From NCBI GenBank assembly GCA_050633265.1, contig JBOEGE010000005.1, positions 1 to 64,000 of the forward strand: a DNA stretch of 64,000 bases. Direction: 5' to 3'. Shown piece after piece: positions 42,846 to 51,816 of the stretch; position 1 is the stretch's first letter, and each line of letters starts with the position of its first letter. The position numbers were made by a program, and so were the translations under genes. The notes beneath the pieces are model-generated. The model was not told where the DNA came from. It saw only the letters and a list, made by a program, of their open reading frames with translations, and made no database searches. This stretch comes from JBLHZY01 sp050633265. GTDB lineage: Bacteria > Pseudomonadota > Alphaproteobacteria > Rhodobacterales > Rhodobacteraceae.

Positions 42846-43976
42846 CTATAGCGGCTCAATATCGCCTTCGGCCCGCGCTGCATGGAAATCCGTTTGAAAT
42901 TGCGCAAAGCGCCCAGCCCCAATCGCATCCCGCATTCCGGCCATAAGCTCTTGGAAATAATGCAGATTATGCCAAGTCAGCAACATCCCCGAGATCATCT
43001 CATTGGCGCGAAACACATGGTGCAAATAGGCCCGGCTATAGTTGCGGCAGGCCGGGCATGCGCAGGCCTCATCCAGCGGGCGCGGATCATCTGCATGGCG
43101 CGCATTCTTGATGTTGACCACGCCGTGGCGGGTAAACACCTGCCCCGTGCGCCCCGAGCGCGAGGGCAAAACGCAATCCATCATATCAATCCCGCGCGCC
43201 ACCGCCCCGACAATATCATCCGGCTTGCCAACCCCCATCAAATAGCGCGGCTTATCTTGGGGCAGCATGTCAGGCGCATAATCCAGCACCTCAAACATAA
43301 CCTCTTGCCCCTCGCCAACCGCGAGGCCACCAACCGCATAGCCCTCAAAACCGATCTCTTTGAGCTTCTGCGCGCTCTCTTCGCGCTGCTCGCGAAACAC
43401 GCTGCCCTGCTGAATGCCAAACAGCGCATGCCCAGGCCGATCGCCAAAAGCATCCCGCGAGCGCTGCGCCCAGCGCATCGACATGCGCATACTCTCAAGC
43501 GAAACCGCCTCTTCCGCCGGAAAGGGCGTGCATTCATCAAAAGCCATGACAATATCAGAGCCAAGCAAACGCTGAATTTCCATCGAACGCTCAGGGGTAA
43601 GCATATGATCCGAGCCGTCAATATGGCTCTTAAACTTGACCCCCTCCTCAGACATCTTGCGCAGGCCCGATAGCGACATCACCTGAAACCCGCCGCTATC
43701 GGTCAGGATCGGCTTTTGCCAATTCATAAACTTGTGCAAGCCGCCAAGCCGATCAATCCGCTCGGCCCCGGGGCGCAGCATCAAGTGATAGGTATTGCCC
43801 AGCAGAATATCCGCGCCCGTCGCCGCAACGCTCTCGGGCATCATCGCCTTAACGGTCGCGGCCGTGCCAACGGGCATAAAGGCCGGTGTGCGGATCGCGC
43901 CGCGCGGCGTATCAATCTGCCCCAAGCGCGCGCGCCCATCCGTGGCCTTCACCTCAAAGGAAAATCTCTTGCTCAT
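42846..43976 (-). CDS. tgt: tRNA-guanine(34) transglycosylase
   Basis: Tgt exchanges guanine 34 for preQ1 in tRNAs for Asp, Asn, His and Tyr, the step before QueA. The 376-residue protein has the family start FEVKATDGRARLGQI, the substrate loop ILTDSGGFQVMSLSG, the catalytic-region VARGIDMMDCVLPSRSGRTG (aspartate), and the zinc site CACPACRNY with a later histidine in LLTWHNLHYFQ. The length is standard. It stands on the minus strand between the paralogous membrane genes and a small protein gene. Together with queA this window carries two of the queuosine genes. Confidence 0.97.
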   Translation of the reverse strand: MSKRFSFEVKATDGRARLGQIDTPRGAIRTPAFMPVGTAATVKAMMPESVAATGADILLGNTYHLMLRPGAERIDRLGGLHKFMNWQKPILTDSGGFQVMSLSGLRKMSEEGVKFKSHIDGSDHMLTPERSMEIQRLLGSDIVMAFDECTPFPAEEAVSLESMRMSMRWAQRSRDAFGDRPGHALFGIQQGSVFREQREESAQKLKEIGFEGYAVGGLAVGEGQEVMFEVLDYAPDMLPQDKPRYLMGVGKPDDIVGAVARGIDMMDCVLPSRSGRTGQVFTRHGVVNIKNARHADDPRPLDEACACPACRNYSRAYLHHVFRANEMISGMLLTWHNLHYFQELMAGMRDAIGAGRFAQFQTDFHAARAEGDIEPL

Positions 43977-44116
43977 TGCCGCTCCGTATCCCCGGCGCCC
44001 GCCCTAATTCGAACAGGCCCCATCGCCTCTTAGTTCCCAGCGCCCATCAAGCGCCCCTCTTCAAACGCCCATCACGCAAGCGCCAACATACCAAAACCCA
44101 AAGCCCAAAAGCCGCA

Positions 44117-44365
44117 TCAATTGCGCGCCTCGCCCTCGCCCGCTTCAACATCCGCCACAGTCGCCTCAAAATCCGCCAGCATTGTGCGCGCCCGCGCCTC
44201 TGCCCGCCGGATACGAACGGCTGTCAAATAGGCCTCCATCAATGTCTGCGATGACGATCCCAAAACCTCGCCGATCCGATCCAAAATGCCCTCATCGCCT
44301 GTGCGCCCATATGCGGCCAAAGCCTGTTTCGCCAGATCATCGGCGACATCTTCAAGAATTTGCAT
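44117..44365 (-). CDS. Small conserved-looking helical protein, unknown function
   Basis: This 82-residue protein (MQILEDVADDLAKQALAAYG to VADVEAGEGEARN) is acidic and almost wholly helical. The ATG at 44365 is preceded by GAGGAGTAGGC, one of the best ribosome sites in the window, which decides this start over a longer frame reaching 44509. The central part GSSSQTLMEAYLTAVRIRRAEARAR is Ala/Arg-rich and could form a dimeric coiled coil. It is upstream of tgt on the same strand, 140 bp away. I do not recognise a named function. Confidence 0.75.
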   Translation of the reverse strand: MQILEDVADDLAKQALAAYGRTGDEGILDRIGEVLGSSSQTLMEAYLTAVRIRRAEARARTMLADFEATVADVEAGEGEARN

Positions 44366-44748
44366 GCCTACTCCTCTATGCGCCAACACCCGGCGCGTGA
44401 ATCGCGTTTCGCTCAGCCCTACACCAATTGCCCCCAAAGAGAGAAGCGCAATGCGCAGATGCCCGCCCAGCTTGCCCCGCAACGGCCCGCCTTCGCCCAA
44501 TCGCGCCAATCAGCCCAGCCCCATGCCCAGCCACGCCCAACCGCACCGCGCCTCCTCGCAGCGCTCCCTTTCTCCGCCCGCTCCCACCGCGCCCTTCCCG
44601 CCGCGCGCTTCCCCCTTCCTCTGCCCACACCAATCCCAAAAGCCCACACCCCAGCGCCCTGATCACAATTCAAGACAATCCAACCGCCCCGTCTGGACCT
44701 TTGCTGCGCTATTCCCTATATCTTTAGTCAGAAATGAATGAGGCCCGC
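44366..44748. other. Intergenic region between the small helical protein and sufT
   Basis: About 380 bp, C-rich, with no supported gene. It separates divergent genes and should contain both promoters. Open frames are Pro/Ser/Arg-rich without ribosome sites. Confidence 0.5.
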
Positions 44749-45111
44749 ATGACCGCCGAAACAAACCCTATTGAGGGCGCGCCGCTGATCGCCCCTTCAA
44801 GCACAGATCACCCGCTATACGATCCAATCGTAGAGGCCTGCCGCACGGTCTATGACCCGGAAATTCCGGTCAATATCTATGATCTCGGCCTGGTCTATAC
44901 CATTGATATTGCAGAAGATGGCGCGGTCAACGTGGTGATGACCCTCACCGCCCCCGGCTGCCCGGTTGCAGGCGAAATGCCCGGATGGCTGGCCGATGCG
45001 ATCGAGCCATTGCCCGGCGTCAAACAGGTTGATGTGGTCCTGGCATGGGAGCCACCCTGGGGCATGGAAATGATGTCTGATGAGGCCCGCCTGGAACTTG
45101 GCTTTATGTAA
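44749..45111 (+). CDS. sufT: SUF system Fe-S assembly protein SufT (MIP18/DUF59)
   Basis: This 120-residue protein is a stand-alone MIP18-family (DUF59) domain. Landmarks are VYDPEIPVNIYDLGLVYTI, NVVMTLTAPGCPVAGEMPGW and VVLAWEPPWG, the last two matching the SufT signature with the conserved cysteine in PGCPVA. SufT helps mature Fe-S proteins under high demand. The ATG at 44749 follows GAGGCCCGC; an ATG 15 bases upstream lacks a ribosome site. It precedes sufA in the same direction; the main suf operon is not in this window. Confidence 0.92.
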   Translation: MTAETNPIEGAPLIAPSSTDHPLYDPIVEACRTVYDPEIPVNIYDLGLVYTIDIAEDGAVNVVMTLTAPGCPVAGEMPGWLADAIEPLPGVKQVDVVLAWEPPWGMEMMSDEARLELGFM

Positions 45112-45234
45112 TCGGTGCCAAAACCAGCGACGGCGCAATTGAATATTAACGCGCCGCCGCTTACCTACCCCATATTCACCGCTTCAACCGAACCCTCCAG
45201 CCCACGCGCCACGACAGCTTTGAAAGAGACCCAA

Positions 45235-45594
45235 ATGTTTGGCATCCCCGGAAAACAAGCCGTATCCATTTCCCCAAAAGCCGCCTCGCAAATCGCCAAG
45301 CTGATGGAAAAAGATGGCGCCAAGGGGCTGCGCATCGGCGTCAAAAAGGGCGGCTGCGCGGGGATGGAATATACGATGGAATATGTCGCCGATGTTGATC
45401 CGCTCGATGAGGTCGTCGAAGAAAGCGGCGCGCGGGTGATGATCGCCCCGATGGCGCAGATGTTCCTCTTTGGCACAGAGATTGATTATGAGGTCTCGCT
45501 GCTGGAAAGCGGCTTCAAGTTTCGCAATCCCAATGTGGTTGATGCCTGCGGCTGCGGGGAATCGATCAAATTCGCTGATCCTTCAGAGGCTTAA
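45235..45594 (+). CDS. sufA: A-type Fe-S carrier protein (SufA/IscA/HesB family)
   Basis: This 119-residue protein carries Fe-S clusters to target enzymes. The three conserved cysteines are present: one in KKGGCAGMEY and two in ACGCGESI near the C-terminus. The start MFGIPGKQAVSISPKAASQI at 45235 follows GAAAGAGACCCAA; an upstream frame would add 40 residues without homology. It follows sufT after 123 bp and precedes a TfoX-domain gene by 3 bp, so it is probably co-transcribed with both. Confidence 0.93.
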   Translation: MFGIPGKQAVSISPKAASQIAKLMEKDGAKGLRIGVKKGGCAGMEYTMEYVADVDPLDEVVEESGARVMIAPMAQMFLFGTEIDYEVSLLESGFKFRNPNVVDACGCGESIKFADPSEA

Positions 45595-45597
45595 GCC

Positions 45598-45981
45598 ATG
45601 CCCGCCTCCCCCGAATTGATCGCCCATGCGCGCGATCTCTTTGCCGGGCTCGGGGCAATCGGCACAGGCGGCATGTTTGGCGGCACCGCGCTTTATGTCG
45701 AAGAGGATGTGATGTTTGCCACGATCCTCAATGATACGATCTGGATGAAATGCGACGCGCAAACCGCGCCGCACTTCCTTGAAGCAGGCGCAGAATTCTT
45801 CACCTATCAGCGCGCCAACGGGATGCGCGAAGTCAAATCCATGATCTCCCTGCCAGAAGCGGGGATGGACGATCCGGACGAGGCCATAATCTGGGCCAAC
45901 CTCGCTCTCGCCCCCGCCCGTGAAGCGGCCCGCAAAAAACGCGCGCAAAAGGCCCGCAAAGCTGCCAAAAAGGCCAAATAA
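45598..45981 (+). CDS. TfoX N-terminal domain protein 1
   Basis: This 127-residue protein is a TfoX/Sxy N-terminal domain alone (ARDLFAGLGAIGTGGMFGGTA, then DTIWMKCDAQTAPHF), with a very basic tail (REAARKKRAQKARKAAKKAK). It lacks the C-terminal domain of the competence regulator Sxy, so a role in competence should not be assumed. It starts 3 bp after sufA and is directly followed by a second TfoX-domain gene. Confidence 0.88.
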   Translation: MPASPELIAHARDLFAGLGAIGTGGMFGGTALYVEEDVMFATILNDTIWMKCDAQTAPHFLEAGAEFFTYQRANGMREVKSMISLPEAGMDDPDEAIIWANLALAPAREAARKKRAQKARKAAKKAK

Positions 45982-46293
45982 ATGCCCCTGACAGATGCCG
46001 ACATTGCCTTCGCGCTCGAGCTTTTCTCCCCCCTTGGCGCGATCACCCATCGGCGCATGATGGGCGGGCTTGCCATCTATCACGCGGGCCAAATCTTCGC
46101 CTCGCTGGATCGAGACGGGCGCATTTACCTCAAAGCCAAGGGCGATTTCGCCGCCCAACTGGCCGCCGAGGGGGCAGAGCAATTCGTCGCTGGGCCGGGC
46201 AAAACCATGGGCTACTGGAGCCTTCCAGACGCCGCCCTCGATGATCCTGATACGGCCTGCGCATGGGCGCGGCGCGCGCTCCAAGCCCTCTAA
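45982..46293 (+). CDS. TfoX N-terminal domain protein 2
   Basis: This 103-residue protein has the same fold as its neighbour (FALELFSPLGAITHRRMMGG, RIYLKAKGDFAAQL) but no basic tail. Its ATG follows the preceding stop codon with no gap (TAAATG), so translation is probably coupled. The pair looks like an old tandem duplication with divergence. Function unknown. Confidence 0.88.
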   Translation: MPLTDADIAFALELFSPLGAITHRRMMGGLAIYHAGQIFASLDRDGRIYLKAKGDFAAQLAAEGAEQFVAGPGKTMGYWSLPDAALDDPDTACAWARRALQAL

Positions 46294-46397
46294 GCGCCTG
46301 CAATACAGCGCCTTTTCGCCCGCGCGCCGATTTGCCCCTTCCCGCGCCGCACCGCGCGCGCTACCCTGCGCCAAACAGCACATATCGGAGCCAGAGC

Positions 46398-47153
46398 ATG
46401 ACACAGCGGCGCAAACTCGCAGCGGGCAATTGGAAAATGAACGGCACAAGCGATGATCTTGCGCAGATCAAAGCGCTGATGGCCGCCTACCCCGATCCCA
46501 AATCCGAACTGCTGCTCTGCCCGCCCGCGACCCTGATCGCGCGCGCGGCTGAAATGGCGCAAGGCTCCGCGCTCGCCATCGGCGGCCAAGATTGCCACGC
46601 CGCGCCAAACGGCGCCCATACCGGCGATATTTCCGCCGCCATGCTGAAAGATGCAGGCGCAACCCATGTGATCCTCGGCCATTCCGAGCGGCGCACCGAT
46701 CATGAAGAAGATGATGAACTCGTGCGCGCCAAAGCCCGCGCCGCGATTGAGGCCGGGCTCAAAGTGGTTGTCTGTGTTGGCGAAACCCTGTCTGAGCGCG
46801 AAGCGGCCAACACGCTTGATATCATCGTCGGCCAGCTCGCAGGCTCCATCCCTGATCTGGTCACCGGCGAAAATCTGATCGTCGCATATGAGCCGGTCTG
46901 GGCCATCGGCACCGGCCTTACCCCCAGCTTGGATCAAATCGGCGAAGTGCATGATTTCATCCGCACCCGGCTTGAGCGGCGCTTTGGGAATGGCGTTGGC
47001 CGCTCGGCCCGGTTGCTTTATGGCGGCTCGGTCAAACCCGCCAATGCGGCCGACATTTTTGCGGTGTCCAACGTTGATGGCGCGCTTGTGGGCGGGGCCT
47101 CACTTACGGCGGCGGATTTTGGCGGCATTATTGATGCGCTAAACAAAGCTTGA
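46398..47153 (+). CDS. tpiA: Triosephosphate isomerase
   Basis: TpiA interconverts dihydroxyacetone phosphate and glyceraldehyde 3-phosphate. The 251-residue TIM barrel has the catalytic lysine in AGNWKMNG, histidine in ILGHSERR and glutamate in VAYEPVWAIGTG, with the phosphate loops YGGSVKPANA and LVGGASL. The ATG at 46398 follows CGGAGCCAGAGC; a frame further upstream is not related to the family. It is followed at 22 bp by the convergent monooxygenase gene. Confidence 0.96.
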   Translation: MTQRRKLAAGNWKMNGTSDDLAQIKALMAAYPDPKSELLLCPPATLIARAAEMAQGSALAIGGQDCHAAPNGAHTGDISAAMLKDAGATHVILGHSERRTDHEEDDELVRAKARAAIEAGLKVVVCVGETLSEREAANTLDIIVGQLAGSIPDLVTGENLIVAYEPVWAIGTGLTPSLDQIGEVHDFIRTRLERRFGNGVGRSARLLYGGSVKPANAADIFAVSNVDGALVGGASLTAADFGGIIDALNKA

Positions 47154-47175
47154 CCCAAAGCTTTAAGATCACCAC

Positions 47176-48339
47176 CTAAGCCGTTATATTATATCGGTAA
47201 ATCCAATCAAATCGCTTGAGCGGCGCTTTGGGCGCAATCTGCCCGGCAAGGCGCATCGCCGCCAAGGCTGGCCCGCGCGCAGGCCCGGAAAGATGATAGG
47301 CGCTGGCGTTGCGATTGGCCGCTTCAACGATACGTGCGCAGCGCGCGCGCCGCATGATCTGATAGGCCTCAAGCGCCCCCCTTGCGCCCATCTGGGCCAA
47401 ACAATCACCAAGCGCCCAAGCATCCTCAAGCGCCATATTCGCCCCCTGCGCCATAAACGGCAGGGTCGGATGCGCCGCATCGCCCAAAAGCGCCGCAGCC
47501 CCTGAAAGATGCCATTTGGCCGCCACAGGATGGCGAAACAAGCCCCAGCGATTGACCGTCTCAACCCGGCCCAAAAGCCCGCGCAACCCCGGCGCAAAAC
47601 CGGCAAATTCGCGCTGCATCACCGCCGGATCGCCCGCATGATGCCAGCCCTCTTCGGCCCAATCTGCGGCCTCAACCACACCGACAATATTGATCAATGC
47701 GCCGCCGCGCAGCGGATAGGTGACCACATGCCGCTTGGGCCCCATATGGACTTGTGCCTGCGCCGGATGGGCCAGCCCTTCGCCCGAAATAAGCGCGCGC
47801 CAAGCCACATGGCCGGTGAAAAACGGCGCCGCCTGCCCCGGGTTAAGCAGGCCGCGCAGCTTTGAATGCAGCCCATCCGCGCCGATCACCAGCGCCAGCT
47901 CCTCAGACCTGCCATCGCCAAACTCAAGCGTGATCCCGCCATGGCTCTGATGCGCCGCAAGAACCGCGCGCCCTGTTTCAACCCTAACCTCAAGCTCGGC
48001 CGCGCGCGCCGCCAATGTCTCAATCAAATCAGCACGATGCCAAAGCTGAAACGCCTGATCCGGCGCATGGCGCAGCAGATCAAGATGCAAGATCTCGCGC
48101 CCCGAAAGCCCATCCAACAGCCGCACCGCCTTTGAGCGCGCCCCCTGCGCCAGATCAACCCCAAGCGCGCGCAAAACCGCCAAACCATTGGGCGAGATTT
48201 GCAAGCCCGCGCCAACCTCTGAGATCGCATCCGCCTGCTCAAAAACCCGCACATTGGCCCCGCGCTGCGCCAAAGCGATACTGGCCGCCAGCCCGCCAAT
48301 CCCGGCGCCAACAATCGCGATCTCTTGCCCGATCAACAT
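47176..48339 (-). CDS. FAD-dependent monooxygenase (salicylate hydroxylase-like)
   Basis: This 387-residue flavoprotein is a class A aromatic-ring hydroxylase. The FAD dinucleotide fold is IAIVGAGIGGLAASIALAQR, the second FAD/NAD(P)H motif is VIGADGLHSKLRG, and the ribityl-binding motif is LLGDAAHPTLPFMAQGA. The order and spacing match the salicylate/6-hydroxynicotinate hydroxylase group. The substrate is unknown and no ring-cleavage genes are nearby. The ATG at 48339 follows GAGAGGGCATGGG; an upstream frame would add 41 unrelated residues. Confidence 0.9.
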   Translation of the reverse strand: MLIGQEIAIVGAGIGGLAASIALAQRGANVRVFEQADAISEVGAGLQISPNGLAVLRALGVDLAQGARSKAVRLLDGLSGREILHLDLLRHAPDQAFQLWHRADLIETLAARAAELEVRVETGRAVLAAHQSHGGITLEFGDGRSEELALVIGADGLHSKLRGLLNPGQAAPFFTGHVAWRALISGEGLAHPAQAQVHMGPKRHVVTYPLRGGALINIVGVVEAADWAEEGWHHAGDPAVMQREFAGFAPGLRGLLGRVETVNRWGLFRHPVAAKWHLSGAAALLGDAAHPTLPFMAQGANMALEDAWALGDCLAQMGARGALEAYQIMRRARCARIVEAANRNASAYHLSGPARGPALAAMRLAGQIAPKAPLKRFDWIYRYNITA

Positions 48340-48498
48340 CCCATGCCCTCTCTGAGCCGCCCCAAACACAGCCCCAAATGCAAAACAGCACCGCGCCCGA
48401 AATGGAAGCGATGCTGCAAAACTTATTTCGTGCCTGGCCGCACTAGGCCCGGTGATCCCCAAGCCCGCAAGGGCCTAATCGTCACACCAAGGCCCGGA

Positions 48499-48921
48499 TC
48501 AATCGTCGCGGTGCACTTTTTCGCGCCGCTCATGGCGCTCTTGCGCTTCAAGGCTCATCGTGGCGATGGGGCGCGCATCAAGGCGCTTCAATGAAATCGG
48601 CTCGCCCGTTTCCAAGCAATAGCCATATTCGCCCTCTTCGATCCGCCGAATGGCCGCATCAATTTTGGTCACAAGCTTGCGGGCGCGATCGCGGGTGCGC
48701 AGCTCAAGCGCGCGGTCTGTTTCCTCCGAAGCGCGATCCGCAATGTCCGGAATATTGCGCGTTCCGTCTTGCAACCCCTCGATGGTGTGCTTGCTCTCAT
48801 CGAGCAATTCCGCCTTCCACTGTAGCAACTTACGGCGGAAATACTCCGTCTGACGCTCGTTCATAAACGGCTCGTCTTCAGCCGGCCGATAATCATCGGG
48901 CAAGAAAACCTCTGCCTTCAT
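48499..48921 (-). CDS. dksA: RNA polymerase-binding transcription factor DksA, cysteine-poor type
   Basis: DksA binds the RNA polymerase secondary channel and works with ppGpp in the stringent response. The 140-residue protein has the coiled-coil segment with DRASEETDRALELRTRDRAR, which carries the acidic tip (DIADRASEE), and the degenerate zinc-ribbon region YGYCLETGEPISLKRLDARP. Only one cysteine remains where classical DksA has four, as in other alphaproteobacterial DksA proteins I know. The ATG at 48921 is 7 bases after AGGGA; the ATG six bases upstream is an alternative. The gene is divergent from moxR. Confidence 0.93.
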   Translation of the reverse strand: MKAEVFLPDDYRPAEDEPFMNERQTEYFRRKLLQWKAELLDESKHTIEGLQDGTRNIPDIADRASEETDRALELRTRDRARKLVTKIDAAIRRIEEGEYGYCLETGEPISLKRLDARPIATMSLEAQERHERREKVHRDD

Positions 48922-49119
48922 GTCCATATCCCTTTACTCCCTAAATACGCCACTAAGCGGTGCATTTATTCTCCCAAGCTCCGCCCAAAGGCCGCCGCTC
49001 TCGGGCGTCATGTAACGCAACGGCACATGGTTGTCACTAGGGGATCACCCCATGTTGCCGCAATGTGATCCTGTGCTATGTATGCCCGAACACATAAAAA
49101 TAGAGCCCAGAAAAATAGC

Positions 49120-49959
49120 ATGAAATTTAACGGAACCAAGGCCTATGTGGCCACCGAAGATCTGACAATCGCCGTAAACGCCGCCGTCACGCTTGAGCGC
49201 CCGCTTCTCGTAAAGGGCGAGCCGGGCACAGGCAAAACCGAACTGGCGCGCCAAATCTCTGAGGCGCTCGGGCTGGAAATGGTTGAATGGAATATCAAAT
49301 CGACAACCAAAGCCGCCCAAGGCCTATACGAATATGATGCGGTTTCGCGTCTGCGCGATAGCCAGCTGGGCGAAGAGCGCGTGCATGATGTCTCCAATTA
49401 CATCAAAAAGGGCAAGCTCTGGAGCGCCTTTGAGCGGGATGAAAAATGCGTCCTTCTGATTGATGAGATCGACAAAGCCGATATCGAATTCCCCAACGAT
49501 CTGTTGCAAGAGCTCGATAAGATGGAGTTTCACGTCTATGAAACCGGCGAGACGATCCGCGCAAAGAATCGCCCGATCATCATCATCACCTCAAACAACG
49601 AAAAAGAGCTGCCGGATGCGTTTTTGCGCCGCTGCTTCTTTCACTACATCCGCTTTCCCGATGCCGAAACGATGAAACAAATCGTTGAAGTCCATCACCC
49701 CGGCATCAAGCCGCAGTTGCTCACAACCGCACTGACGCAATTCTATGAGATCCGCGATACAAGCGGGCTGAAGAAAAAGCCATCGACCTCCGAAGTGCTG
49801 GATTGGCTCAAGCTGATCTTGGCCGAAGATCTCGCCCCCGAAGATCTGGCCCGCGATGGCGCCTCTGCCCTGCCCAAGCTGCACGGTGCCCTGCTGAAAA
49901 ACGAACAAGACGTGCATCTGTTTGAGCGCCTCGCCTTTATGGCCCGCCGCCAACGCTAA
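49120..49959 (+). CDS. MoxR-family AAA+ ATPase
   Basis: This 279-residue ATPase has Walker A VKGEPGTGKTELARQ at about residues 30-45, Walker B VLLIDEIDKADIEFPND, sensor 1 IITSNNEKELPDAFLRR and the lid domain at about 210-275. MoxR proteins act as chaperones that insert metals or cofactors or activate enzymes, almost always with a VWA-domain partner. That partner is probably the CoxE-like VWA gene at 53983 on the same strand, 4 kb downstream. The start MKFNGTKAYV at 49120 fits the family; upstream residues are not conserved-looking. Confidence 0.92.
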   Translation: MKFNGTKAYVATEDLTIAVNAAVTLERPLLVKGEPGTGKTELARQISEALGLEMVEWNIKSTTKAAQGLYEYDAVSRLRDSQLGEERVHDVSNYIKKGKLWSAFERDEKCVLLIDEIDKADIEFPNDLLQELDKMEFHVYETGETIRAKNRPIIIITSNNEKELPDAFLRRCFFHYIRFPDAETMKQIVEVHHPGIKPQLLTTALTQFYEIRDTSGLKKKPSTSEVLDWLKLILAEDLAPEDLARDGASALPKLHGALLKNEQDVHLFERLAFMARRQR

Positions 49960-50252
49960 GCCTCGATCCCCCGCGCCCAACCCGGCCCATTTACCGGCGC
50001 GCGGGGGCATCAATCGGCCGCCTATCCAATCAACAGAGGCCTGCAATCTCGGGCTGTGCAATTTTCCATCAACGCCCCTAAAACAGCCCCCCCCAATCGC
50101 GGCCCATCCAATCAAGCCCCGCACAAACTACGGGCGCATCCCCCATCCAAGCCCCACCAACCAAAGCGCCGCCTTTCCCATCAGAAAAATATGACAATTG
50201 ACCAACCCGCTCAGCGCCCGCTAGGCTAAGATCAAGCTGCTTGGACATTGTA

Positions 50253-51557
50253 ATGGAATACGGTCGCAAGATCGCTCACCTCCACGAAACGGAATACGGT
50301 GCCCCGATGGAGGTTGTTCTGCGCTTTGGCGCGGTGGCCACCGCCGGGGTCGTGCTGTATTCCTATACGGGCTGGATGATGGCCTGGTACTGGCTGGGCG
50401 GTTTTTTCAGCGTCCAGATCGCCTATTACCTCTTCCTATTTAAACGCGCCCATAAAGGCGGCTATCGCAGCTATCTTACGGCCAATGTGCTCTTTGCTGG
50501 CGTTATTGCCTCCTTCTTGTGGATGCCCGCATATCTGTTGACCCAAGATGATATCGCGATGGTGTTTTCATCCGGTCTGGGCCTGTTCTGCATGGCGATT
50601 TTCCTGATCTGGCGGGCGGATGATCTGGCCATTCTGATCGGGCTGGAAATCCTGACCATCGCGATTTCAATCCTTGCTGCCACGCTGCATTGGGTGCCCC
50701 GCGTCGAACATGTCTCGGCGCAGATTGTGATGGTCTTTGCGGCCCTATGCGCCATTGCCTATTTCACCATCGCCTTGCTCACCTCGCGCAAACGCCGGCG
50801 CGAAAAAGAGGCCGCCAGCGAGCGCTCCCTGCAATCCCAAAAGATGGAAGCCGTGGGCCAGCTTGCAGGCGGAATAGCCCATGATTTCAATAACATACTG
50901 ACCGCAATTCAAGGAAACCTTGAGCTTTACCAAATCGTCCAAAATCAAAGCGAGCGCGATGAGCTGATCCAAAACGCCCATACCGCAACCCAGCGCGCCG
51001 CAGGGCTCGTGCGCCATCTTCTGGCCTATTCGCGCAACTCGCCGATGATCAAAAAGGAGGTCTCGGTTGCCGCGCTTTTGGATCAGCTCCATCAACTGAC
51101 CCGCCGCCTGATCCCCGCCTCGATTGCCCTTGAAATGACAGGCCCAACCGCCCCGACAACCCTATTTGTCGATGAAGATCAGATGATCACCGCGCTGGTC
51201 AATCTGATCGTCAATTCGCGCGATGCCATGCCCATTGGCGGCGCGATCCATGTCTCGGTGATGCGCCGCGATTTGAGCGAACCCTGCCTAAGCGCCGATG
51301 GTAAAACGCTCGAACCGGGGGCCTATCTTGCCTTTGCTGTGGCCGATACGGGGCCGGGCATTTCGCCCGAGATCCAGGCCAAAGTGATCGAGCCATTTTT
51401 CACCACCAAACCGGTTGGCAAAGGCTCTGGGCTTGGGCTGTCGATGGTCTTAGGCTTTGCCCGCCAATCGGGCGGCGGGCTGCTGCTTCACAGCTCCGAA
51501 AATGGCTCAACCATCACCATCCTGTTGCCGCTTGAGGCACCAGACGCGCGCCCCTGA
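50253..51557 (+). CDS. Membrane-bound sensor histidine kinase
   Basis: This 434-residue protein has about five or six membrane helices in residues 20-180 with very short loops, no periplasmic sensor domain, then a HisKA domain with the phospho-accepting histidine in GGIAHDFNNILTAIQGNLEL, and an HATPase_c domain with N box LVNLIVNSRDAMP, G1 VADTGPGI and G2 GKGSGLGLSMV. No response regulator is adjacent, so it is an orphan kinase. It probably senses a signal in or near the membrane. The ATG at 50253 is preferred over a TTG twelve bases upstream. Confidence 0.92.
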   Translation: MEYGRKIAHLHETEYGAPMEVVLRFGAVATAGVVLYSYTGWMMAWYWLGGFFSVQIAYYLFLFKRAHKGGYRSYLTANVLFAGVIASFLWMPAYLLTQDDIAMVFSSGLGLFCMAIFLIWRADDLAILIGLEILTIAISILAATLHWVPRVEHVSAQIVMVFAALCAIAYFTIALLTSRKRRREKEAASERSLQSQKMEAVGQLAGGIAHDFNNILTAIQGNLELYQIVQNQSERDELIQNAHTATQRAAGLVRHLLAYSRNSPMIKKEVSVAALLDQLHQLTRRLIPASIALEMTGPTAPTTLFVDEDQMITALVNLIVNSRDAMPIGGAIHVSVMRRDLSEPCLSADGKTLEPGAYLAFAVADTGPGISPEIQAKVIEPFFTTKPVGKGSGLGLSMVLGFARQSGGGLLLHSSENGSTITILLPLEAPDARP

Positions 51558-51610
51558 TTGCGGCCCCTCAAATCGGCTCTCTCAGCCCAGCCCCAAAACA
51601 AACCGCCCAA

Positions 51611-51709
51611 GCCCTCTCGCGCCAATCATCGCAGCTCCAAGCCCTCTCACGCCAATCATCGCAGCTCCAAGCCCTCTCACGCCAATCATCGCAGCTCCAA
51701 GCCTCTCAC
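51611..51709. repeat. 30-bp tandem repeat, 3.3 copies
   Basis: Three full units (51611-51640, 51641-51670, 51671-51700) and a partial fourth (51701-51709, one base deleted) follow with an exact 30-bp period. Each unit contains CGCCAATCATCGCAGCTCCA; the first differs from the others at one base. It lies between the histidine kinase stop and the acetyltransferase start. The period is a multiple of 3, but no frame through it looks like a real gene. Confidence 0.92.
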
Positions 51710-51816
51710 CAATTGATTTCTCGCTGGCTCCAACGCCGCGAAGCTTGTAGCAATTGCCCCAAAGTCATGCAGCTCCCCCTGCATCCCCTCGCAAACCCGC
51801 ATCCGAAAGGCGCAAA

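Noticed and set aside
45598..46293. Competence regulators (full TfoX/Sxy)
   Set aside because: Both proteins have only the N-terminal TfoX domain and no competence genes are nearby.
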